NCBI GenBank assembly: GCA_016285515.1
Contig: JAEEQW010000008.1
Coordinates: 55,702 to 119,701, forward strand
Reading direction: 5' to 3'
Source of the DNA: Bacteroidales bacterium
GTDB lineage: Bacteria > Bacteroidota > Bacteroidia > Bacteroidales > BM520
DNA length: 64,000 bases
The translations under genes and the position numbers were made by a program. Positions within the stretch are counted from its first letter, which is position 1; each line of letters begins with the position of its first letter. Of the stretch, positions 35,390 to 43,900 are shown piece by piece. The notes below the pieces were generated by a model that saw only the letters and a program-made list of their open reading frames with translations, ran no database searches and was not told where the DNA came from.

Positions 35390-38300
35390 ATGAAGATGAA
35401 AAATTTACTGAATTCGTTGACCCGCCTTGCATGCGCTATTATTTTGGTGGGTTTGAGTTTAAGCTCATTTGCACAAAGCAATGGTTTCAATTACCAGGCT
35501 GCAATTGATCCTTCCATTACTTCAGATGTTACCATCGAATGGACAGTAGGTGCATACACAGGTACTGTTGTTGCAACTCCAACTGAAGGTATCATCAGTG
35601 CTGTTATTTGCGAGGGTGTTGATTTCTCACAAATGGCTCAGCCAACTCTCGAAATCACTCTTTATGCAGAGGATGAAGTTATAGCTACTTCGTCACAGGT
35701 AATCAACGCTGTTCCATACGCAGATAAGGCTACGAATGCTGATTACGCTTTGAATGCATATAATGCTGAAACTGCTAACTATGCAGATTATGCTGCTGAA
35801 GCTGGTTATGCTGCTGAAGCTGGTCATGCTTTGACTGCTGATGTTGCAAACAACGTTTACGTTAATGAAAATGGTGAACTCGTTGTTAATGGTGTTGTTA
35901 TTGAATTTAACCTTCCTACATCACCTACATTCACCAACATTAATGTTACCAACCAGGCTATTTTCTCAGGTGTTGGTCCTGCTTTAATCGGTGATTTTGG
36001 TGTGGATCAGTGGAGTGTTGAAAGCAGTAGTGCTTCAATAGCTACCAGAGGTGGTATCTATGCTGCAGGTACTTCTTATTTCAATGGTATTCTTGGTGCT
36101 CAGTCATTCAAGATTTACAACACTACTTTTACAAATGCTAATACTATTCTTGGTATAGATGACGATTATCCATTGAGTGCTGGTCAGCCATTAGAACAGT
36201 ATATCCCTTCATACGCTGCATTGGAAGCTTTCAAGGCTTCTTTAGACGATGTTGACACAGTTCTTTTTGCATGGAATGCTGGTAACGCTGAAACTGCTGA
36301 TTATGCTGAAAATGCTAATATCGCAATGAGCGCTTATGAAGCTCTTTATGCTGATGTTGCTGGTGAGGCTGACGAAGCTAATCACGCTCTTACTGCTGAC
36401 AATGCTGACGAAGCTGCTCATGCTCTTGTAGCTGACAATGCTGCTGAAGCTGCTCATGCTCTTATAGCTGACAATGCTGATGAAGCTGCTTATGCTGTTA
36501 ACGCTCACCACGCTGTTATCGCTGATACAGCTCTCTATTACAGAATGCCTAACACTGCTACTTTCACAAATATCACAGTTAACAATAAGGCTACTGTTTT
36601 AGGTACTGGTGATGCTGAAGTAACTGATGAAAATGCTGATGACAGCAACGCTTCAATCGCTACTGACGGTGGTATTTATGCTGGTGGTAATAACTATTTC
36701 AGCGGTCGTACTTCCCTCCATACACTCCAGATTTGGAATGCTCTGACTCCTTCAAGCTTAATCCTCGGTTTTGATGTTGATTATCCATTGGATGAAGGTA
36801 AGGGTGAAGCTAACTATGTTCCAACATACGCTGCATTGAATCAAATGTACGATGTTCTTTATGATGATGTATATGATGACATCATGGATGTAATTGATGA
36901 TTTGGCTAATATTTATCTGCCTATCGATCCTTGGCAGGCAATAATAGAAGGTGCTGTTGCTGACATCGCTGACTTACAGGATGCTGTTGACGATATCTAT
37001 TATCAGATTGATCTTATTCATGGTACCCTCACTGACTATGGTAATAAAATCGCTGAATTAAGAGATGATGTTGATAACTTGCTGGCTTGGGATGCTGAAG
37101 GTTTACAGCATGCTTATGATATGGGTAGAGAAATCAATACCACTCCAACAACTAAAGCTGACTATGCTCCTATTTATATTGAGGGTCCTATGGGCATTAT
37201 GTCAAGAGCAACTGGCGTTGATGGCCTCGATTTATATGCTTTGGTAGGTGGTCTTGCTGATGACGCATATGGTGTTTTAGGTGCACGCATAAGCGACCAT
37301 CCATGGGCTGGCTATTTCGTTGGTGATGTTAATATCAGTGATGAATTATATGTTGGTGGTGAAGCTCACTTCGGCGATGCTGAATTCTATGACCTCCATG
37401 TTCAACATAACGCAAACATCTCTAATGCTCTTACAGCAAATCAGGCTACAATACAGACTTTAGATGCTGCTACTGGTGCATTCGGTTCTATCGAAGCTAA
37501 CACAGCTGAATACAATTCAGAATATACCAATATGATTACTGTTGGTCAATACCATGGTGCTCCATTGGCAATGCAGGGAACTGCTGAAGGTGGTTTCGAC
37601 TTCTACAAACCAGTTAGATTCCACGATTTGGTTACTTTCACTAACCTTATAGCTGATTCAATCACAGCTGATTATGCTAATATTGATAAGGTTGAGACTG
37701 CTGATTTAACTTTCGGCAATGCTACAGGTGATTCAATAGATGCTAACTATATTTTCGCTGATAAGATCGTTTCTGACCTCTTTGAAGGTGGTGATATCAC
37801 TGCAGATAATATCGCAGCTGATGCTATTGAAGCTACAACTGGCGAATTCGATGATCTTACAGTTCGTCATATGGAACTTTCAGATACTATTAAGGACGCT
37901 TCTGAATTCACAAAGAAGGTTATGAAGGTTCAACTGAGAGATGAAGTTACTGACATTTACACTGTTCAGGGCTTACTTGGCGCTTCAACAGATGAATTCA
38001 ATGCTTATGGTGTTAATCACATTACATCTGCAGTTGTTGGTCACAACAATCTTGATGGTGTTGGTTCTTTAGGTTCAGTTCTGTTTGAAGTTACTAATGC
38101 TGATCTTATCACTGCATTTGGTCTTACAACAGGTGACAATCTCGTTTTAGCTGGTTTCTTCCACGGTAATGTTGCTGTTACAGGTACTGCTGCTGCTGAC
38201 AGACTCGTTTCTCATACAGCTTTATTCCAAACTACAGCTGTAGACGAAATGGAATATAAGATGGTTGATGCTGACTATACTATTCAGCTTGGTGGTGATG

Positions 38301-39145
38301 TTACTGGTTTCACAGGTATTTTAGGTGGTACTGCTCCAACAGGTTATGGCTGGACAAGTGCTCATGCTGCTGTTACCGGTTATGAGAAGCTCGCTTCTGA
38401 TCCTTCAGTTAGAAATGGTATCGGTGCTTTAGGTGCTAAAATATATGGTATTACTGAAGAACTCGTTTGCAATCCATGGGATGTAGCAAGCGGTGATAAT
38501 AAGGTATTTGCTGGTTTCTTCGTAGGTGATGTTCACGTTCAGGGCAAGTTGGCTGTTAGCCGTGATGCTGGTACAGCAACAACTGCTTGGACAACCAACA
38601 CTACTTTCAAAGCTGCTTCAGGTAGAATCTACAAGGCATTCCAAGGTGCTGCTACTCCTGCTGTTATCACTTCAGAATGGGAACAGACTGAAGCTGCTTT
38701 GGCAACAGATATCCCTTCATTGGAAGTTATTACTGGTTTAAGTACAATTGTTTACAATATTACCACAACTGGTAAGTTATATGATGCATTTGGCCCTGCA
38801 GGTTGGAACAGACTCCAAGATTTAAACGGCGACGGTAATGTAAATGATAAGGCATTTGCTGGCTTCTTCGTAGGCGATGTTGCTATCGATGGTAACTTGG
38901 CTGTTAACGGTAATGTTAAGATTAACGGTACTCTTGATACTACTTCAAGTGGTATTTCTATCCCTTACTATCCAGCTACTTTAGGCTTGAATTATGTAAC
39001 TGATTTGAATACAAGCTATCCTCCATCACAGGAAGGTCAGATTTGTGTTGCTTATTTGACTTCAACCGGTAAGAACGTTATGTACATTGCTTACGATAAC
39101 GGTTCAGGTTTACAGTGGAATGCTGTTGCAGGTACTTCCAAGTAA
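35390..39145 (+). CDS. Large secreted alanine-repeat, tail-fibre-like surface protein
   Basis: 1251 residues. Signal peptide of about 29 residues, then NGFNYQAAI, the start typical of Bacteroidota tail-fibre-like secreted proteins, and VINAVPYADKA. Two stretches of Ala-rich 12-residue-type repeats follow (about 115-150 and 300-382; units such as ADEAAHALVADN). The motif GGIYAxGxxYFxG occurs twice and [FY]AG[FY]FxG[ND]V four times, as in trimeric fibre or beta-helix proteins. No T9SS sorting domain and no endosialidase chaperone is visible, so its anchoring is unclear. The coding sequence is strongly biased to GCT, GGT, GTT and AAC/ACT codons, suggesting high expression. It is followed by a T9SS cargo gene after a hairpin. 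Function not recognised; probably a major surface fibre. Confidence 0.7.
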   Translation: MKMKNLLNSLTRLACAIILVGLSLSSFAQSNGFNYQAAIDPSITSDVTIEWTVGAYTGTVVATPTEGIISAVICEGVDFSQMAQPTLEITLYAEDEVIATSSQVINAVPYADKATNADYALNAYNAETANYADYAAEAGYAAEAGHALTADVANNVYVNENGELVVNGVVIEFNLPTSPTFTNINVTNQAIFSGVGPALIGDFGVDQWSVESSSASIATRGGIYAAGTSYFNGILGAQSFKIYNTTFTNANTILGIDDDYPLSAGQPLEQYIPSYAALEAFKASLDDVDTVLFAWNAGNAETADYAENANIAMSAYEALYADVAGEADEANHALTADNADEAAHALVADNAAEAAHALIADNADEAAYAVNAHHAVIADTALYYRMPNTATFTNITVNNKATVLGTGDAEVTDENADDSNASIATDGGIYAGGNNYFSGRTSLHTLQIWNALTPSSLILGFDVDYPLDEGKGEANYVPTYAALNQMYDVLYDDVYDDIMDVIDDLANIYLPIDPWQAIIEGAVADIADLQDAVDDIYYQIDLIHGTLTDYGNKIAELRDDVDNLLAWDAEGLQHAYDMGREINTTPTTKADYAPIYIEGPMGIMSRATGVDGLDLYALVGGLADDAYGVLGARISDHPWAGYFVGDVNISDELYVGGEAHFGDAEFYDLHVQHNANISNALTANQATIQTLDAATGAFGSIEANTAEYNSEYTNMITVGQYHGAPLAMQGTAEGGFDFYKPVRFHDLVTFTNLIADSITADYANIDKVETADLTFGNATGDSIDANYIFADKIVSDLFEGGDITADNIAADAIEATTGEFDDLTVRHMELSDTIKDASEFTKKVMKVQLRDEVTDIYTVQGLLGASTDEFNAYGVNHITSAVVGHNNLDGVGSLGSVLFEVTNADLITAFGLTTGDNLVLAGFFHGNVAVTGTAAADRLVSHTALFQTTAVDEMEYKMVDADYTIQLGGDVTGFTGILGGTAPTGYGWTSAHAAVTGYEKLASDPSVRNGIGALGAKIYGITEELVCNPWDVASGDNKVFAGFFVGDVHVQGKLAVSRDAGTATTAWTTNTTFKAASGRIYKAFQGAATPAVITSEWEQTEAALATDIPSLEVITGLSTIVYNITTTGKLYDAFGPAGWNRLQDLNGDGNVNDKAFAGFFVGDVAIDGNLAVNGNVKINGTLDTTSSGISIPYYPATLGLNYVTDLNTSYPPSQEGQICVAYLTSTGKNVMYIAYDNGSGLQWNAVAGTSK
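36370..36513 (+). repeat. 36-base tandem repeat inside the surface protein gene
   Basis: Four units of 36 bases, each starting GCTGACGAAGCT or a close variant, encode ADEANHALTADN, ADEAAHALVADN, AAEAAHALIADN and ADEAAYAVNAHH. Divergence rises in the last unit. Coding tandem repeats of this sort can vary in number between strains. Confidence 0.75.
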
Positions 39146-39155
39146 AAATTTAATT

Positions 39156-39190
39156 AAAAGTTAAGAGTTGAAATATACTCTTAACTTTTG
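39156..39190 (+). terminator. Hairpin between two surface genes
   Basis: A perfect 13-base stem, AAAAGTTAAGAGT (39156-39168) with ACTCTTAACTTTT (39177-39189), loop of eight bases. The short T run suggests partial termination, so the downstream gene may be transcribed at a lower level. Confidence 0.65.
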
Positions 39191-39229
39191 ATAAACAAAC
39201 AAATTATTAAATTTCAGAAAGTTTTTATA

Positions 39230-40627
39230 ATGAAGAAATTATTAATCATATTAATCAGTTGTTGTTTCCTAAGTGGTGCTTTTGCTCAGGGCATTACAAG
39301 ACAAGTCGTTTCCCCTGCTGGTGGTAACGGCACTTCCGGAAGCAGTCTGCTGAGCTGGACCATTGGTGAGACAGTTGCTAACTTGGGTACTTCCTATACT
39401 GCAACTCCTTTCTTCCAAGGCTTCCAAATGCCAACTGGCTATAATGATACCATTCAGTATGTCACTTTACACAGAGGATGGAACTACCTGTCAACTTTCA
39501 TCAATACAAAGAAGACTGTAGATGCTATTTTTGACGATAGCGGCCTTCCTTGGTCCAATGCTAGTGGTATTTCTGTAGTTAATAGAATTCAAGGCGGTTA
39601 TAACCCAACTCCTGCTTTCCCGGATCCTGAAGAAACTGCTTTCAAATGGGATGTATATAGCGGCTATCAGGCTTATGTTCACCAAACTAATCCTGTAACC
39701 CTCACTTTCAAGGGTACTGTCGTTAATCCTGCTGAAAAGACATTCCCAGAAGGTTGGAGTATGATTCCTATGCTTATTCCTGACAAGAATATGTGGACTT
39801 CCGATTTCTTTGCTGCTGCTTCAGTTGAAGACAAAGCTTTACTTATTAGAAGTATCGACGGCCACGCTGCCATTTATATGGCTGGTATGACAATGGGTAA
39901 CTTCTTAATGGAAGTTGGTGGTGCATACGATGTATTCTTTAACGAGGCTCCTTCAGCAGCAGTTGATTTCACTGAAATCGCTGGTGTTGCAGCTAAAGCC
40001 GGTAATGCTTTCTCATATCCTGAAACCCCATGGAATATTCCTGTAGCAAATATCAATCCTCATACAATAGGTGTTCCTGCTGAAGCTCTTGCTTCACTTC
40101 AATACGGCGATGTAATCGGTGCTTTCACAGCTGACGGTTTCTGCGCTGGTATGGGCGGTTATTATGGCCAGGGATTCGCATTCCTCGTTTACGGTATGAA
40201 TGAAGCATACGGAATTGACGGCTTCAATGAAGATGAGCAGATGAACTTCAGAGTTTATCGCCCTTCAACAAATGAAGTTTTCAATCTCGATGTTGATTTC
40301 GAATCTTCATACGACGATGACATCTTCGCTGAAAATGGCATCTCCATTGTCAAGGGTGTTATGGTTGTTGAAGGTATCGATGATTATATCACAAGTGTTG
40401 ATCTCTATCCAAACCCTGCAACTACTGTTGTTAACTTGACAGTTAAAGGCACCTTCTCAGAAGATGCTGTGGCTTATGTTTTCAGTCTCGAAGACGGTAA
40501 GCTTCACAGTCAGACTCCTGTCATAGCTAATACTGTTATCAATGTTTCCAATTTGAAGTCAGGCGTTTATTCAGTTAAGATTGTTGATGCTGATCAGGTT
40601 ATCGTAAAGAAATTCGTTAAGAAATAA
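39230..40627 (+). CDS. T9SS cargo surface protein with GD-module
   Basis: 465 residues from the ATG at 39230, which gives a clean signal peptide (MKKLLIILISCCFLSGAFAQ); the ATG-like start at 39188 adds 14 residues without a signal. Residues 21-70 (VVSPAGGNGTS, LSWTIGETV, FQGFQMP) are a common N-terminal module of Bacteroidota secreted proteins. Residues about 266-360 form a module with GDVIGAFTADGFCAGMG and GFNEDEQMNFRVY that also occurs three times in the next gene. The C-terminus (VDLYPNPATTVVNLTV to QVIVKKFVKK) is a T9SS type A sorting domain. Codon use resembles that of the upstream fibre-like gene, so the two may be co-expressed. Function unknown. Confidence 0.85.
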   Translation: MKKLLIILISCCFLSGAFAQGITRQVVSPAGGNGTSGSSLLSWTIGETVANLGTSYTATPFFQGFQMPTGYNDTIQYVTLHRGWNYLSTFINTKKTVDAIFDDSGLPWSNASGISVVNRIQGGYNPTPAFPDPEETAFKWDVYSGYQAYVHQTNPVTLTFKGTVVNPAEKTFPEGWSMIPMLIPDKNMWTSDFFAAASVEDKALLIRSIDGHAAIYMAGMTMGNFLMEVGGAYDVFFNEAPSAAVDFTEIAGVAAKAGNAFSYPETPWNIPVANINPHTIGVPAEALASLQYGDVIGAFTADGFCAGMGGYYGQGFAFLVYGMNEAYGIDGFNEDEQMNFRVYRPSTNEVFNLDVDFESSYDDDIFAENGISIVKGVMVVEGIDDYITSVDLYPNPATTVVNLTVKGTFSEDAVAYVFSLEDGKLHSQTPVIANTVINVSNLKSGVYSVKIVDADQVIVKKFVKK

Positions 40628-40645
40628 GCATTACAATTTTACCCC

Positions 40646-40688
40646 AAAAAAGAGCCTCTTTTGCAGCCGCAGAAGAGGCTCTTTTTTT
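40646..40688 (+). terminator. Rho-independent terminator
   Basis: AAAAAAGAGCCTCTT (40646-40660) pairs with AAGAGGCTCTTTTTTT (40673-40688) around a 12-base loop; a perfect stem with a long T run. Confidence 0.9.
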
Positions 40689-40779
40689 GTGAATATTTTG
40701 TTGAAAAATTCTCTTCATTAAGGTTAAAAAGTCTGTTAAAAAAAAATTATAAATCTAAGATAGATTGGATTATTTTAGT

Positions 40780-40787
40780 TATATTTG
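40780..40787 (+). promoter_or_regulatory. -7 box of the 1703-residue T9SS gene
   Basis: TATATTTG, about 117 bases before the ATG at 40904, fits TAnnTTTG. The leader is AT-rich. Confidence 0.45.
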
Positions 40788-40903
40788 CAAGGTAAAATAT
40801 AATGCGATAACTAGTTATGAATAATAGCAGGTTTGCGTATTGTAATGTGTTGATATTTAAATAAATATGATAAAAAAAAGTAATAATCAATAAAATTAAA
40901 ATT

Positions 40904-43900
40904 ATGAAGAAATTTTTATTAATTCTTAGTCTTGTGTGCCTATTGCCTACAGCAATCAAGGCGCAGAGTGACATGCCTGCATCTTTTGAGATTTCAGGTT
41001 ATGTTACTACCGGGTCTAACAGTCCAGTCGAGGATGCTATTGTGAGTTTTTACAGACTTAACTCAGCAGTAGCATTGACTACTACTACTGATGTTGACGG
41101 TTTGTATGAATTCACTGTACAGGAAGGCTGTGCAGGTATCATAACTGTTTATTATCCAGAGTATAGCTTTGTTCCTCAAACTGTTAGTCCAGTATATGCT
41201 GATGAGGCTGGAATAAATTTCGCTGGTGCTGCTTTCGCATGTCCTTGGGAATATACCCCGACACCACAGATGCACATCATTTATGGCGGTTTTATTCCAT
41301 CTGAGATCGATTTCTGGCCTACTATCGCTGGAATTTCCATTAATCTTGGTGATTGGATTGGAGTTTTCGATGGAGATCAATGTTTAGGTGCAAAACAGTT
41401 CAACGGCAATATTGACGATAACTTTTATATCACAGCTTTTGGTAATGATGACGGTTCAACTATCGGACATCAGTTGACTTATGTCATTTATTCAAACATT
41501 ACCGGTGCAGCTGCTGAATATTATGTTCCTGCAGCTAACGTTGCTTATCAGCCTGCAGGTTCTATTATCACTGATCCTGACCATCCTTTCCCAAATTCTG
41601 ATAACGGTCTGTTCGCATATAATGGCACGTCAGTTATCACTACCATGGAAGCTGAAGCTGATGTGGTGACTGTTTCAGGTACTGTCACAATGGGACGTGA
41701 GGACGGAGATCCAGTTGCTGACGTTGTATTAATGTCAACAAATTATTCATTCACTTCTACAGATGTAAACGGTGAATATATCCTTTCCTTCATTTCCGGC
41801 ACTACGGATGTTACAATAACCCCTTATAAGTTTAATTACACATTCGAGCCTGAATCTGCTACGTATTTGACACTTACAGAAAACAAGACCCTCAATTTCA
41901 TAGCTCATACAGATTTATATACCATCAGTGGTATAATTACAGATGAGCTTGGTCTTCCGATGGCAAATACCACTGTAAGAATTTATAAAGGCAGTGATTT
42001 GATTTCCAATGTCTATACAGATGCTAATGGCTATTATGAATATGTTGTTCAGGACTATCCTTTCAATGGAAGAGTTCTTCCAAAGAAGGAAGGTTATTAT
42101 TTTGCCCCTTATTCATATAAGATTTTAGACACAAATACTGAGGACGTTACAGCTGACTTTACAGGCATTTTACAGCATTGCCCTTGGGAATTTGAGATTT
42201 CAAGCCAGATGCAGAATTTATTCGGATTCTATACATATCCTTATGATTCTGATATCCACAGATTCGAACCTAAACTTAACGGTATAGACCTTAATGACGG
42301 TGACTGGATTGGCGTATTTTACTTTGACGGTACAGATTACAGATGCGCAGGTGCTGCTCAATGGTTCAGAGAAGAACCGATGTTCAGTCTGTTTGCATAC
42401 GGTAGAGATGCATACGTTCCTGGTTTCAACGATGGTCAGCAAATCTATTTCGCAATCTATTCCAATCAGTTTGAAGCCACTTCTATAGGTGAATACGATG
42501 ACGTTGAATCATATCCGGAAGAAGAATCAGTATTCTATGGTATGCCTATCACATATAACGAAGAATTCGTATTCCATGCCAACACTGTTACCGAACTCAA
42601 ATCATTATCTATTCAGGATGACAATCTGATGCTTGCCATTTATGGTGTTGTAACAGATACAAACGGTAATCCGCTTTCAGGAGTTCTGATATACAGTGAT
42701 ACTCATGAAGTTCTTGCAACTACAGATGCAACAGGTGCATATTATGTTGAAAACTTCATAGTTTATGGTGCAACTGAACCAAAGACTATAATTCCTGCTT
42801 TCGAGTGTTATGCATTCGATCCTCTTTCATATACAACTGAATTAATGCCAATTAATAACATTGAAAAGAATTTTGTTGGGACATACATTCCTGTACCATG
42901 GGAGATTGATCCTCTCCACGGTAATTTAGGTCATGTTACAATTATTCCTAACGATGCTGAAATACTTGTAAACGGTGAGCCTCTTAATTATGGTAATTAT
43001 GTTGGTATATTCTATAATGACTTTGATGGCGTTCCAAGATGCGGCGGCTATATCAGCTGGATAGGTATTAACAATACAATAGTTGTATATAGTGACAATG
43101 TCGAATATACTCCTGATGTAAAAGATGGTTTTGCAGACGGTGAATCATTCCAGTGGTTCGTATATTCATATCAGGAAGATTCAACAAGACGTGCTTCCGT
43201 AACATATAGCATAGGTGAGATAATCGGTATGCAAGTAACCATCGACGGACTCTTCACATCAAACGGCCTGTCAAAGGTTACAGATATCCATGCTGATGAT
43301 TATATCGAATCCAACATAGTTGCTTCCACACCGGAAGGTACCTATTGCGGTACTGAAGGATATCTCCCTCTGACATTCACAATGGTTCCTTTGTATTATA
43401 CTTACGATGATATCACATACAACTGGGTAGTTGTTGAAGGTGATATTACTTCTTACTACACTGGCAACCCATTGGTAGTTGATGAAATCGCATACAATAC
43501 GAGACTTACAGTAAGCGGTTACATCACAAAGGGTGATAATATTTATGCAAGCAATGATACTTTGAATTATAAGTTCATCAATCCTATAGATATCGCTTTA
43601 TCAGTCTCTCCAACACCTACTTGCGCAGGTAATGAAGTCACTCTTACAGCTGAAGTCTCCGGTGGTGATGAGCTCACTTACACATACTTGTGGACAGCTG
43701 ATCCTGAATGTGTAATAACAGATGCTAACCTTCCGGTCGCTACTGCAATTGTAAATCAAACTACAACATTCACCTTCACTGTTACTTCAAGTGTTTGCGA
43801 ATCACAGGCAACTGCTACTGTTGTAGTTTACGATGCCATAGATGATGCAGTCATTACTCCTGTTGAACAACATCTCTGTTCAGGCGAAACAGCTGGTGTA

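Noticed and set aside
36242..36511. - strand Ser-rich frame
   Set aside because: It is the antisense of the alanine repeats; its repeats mirror the coding repeat.
36370..36513. CRISPR-like regular spacing
   Set aside because: The 36-base units are contiguous, with no unique spacers, and encode protein repeats.
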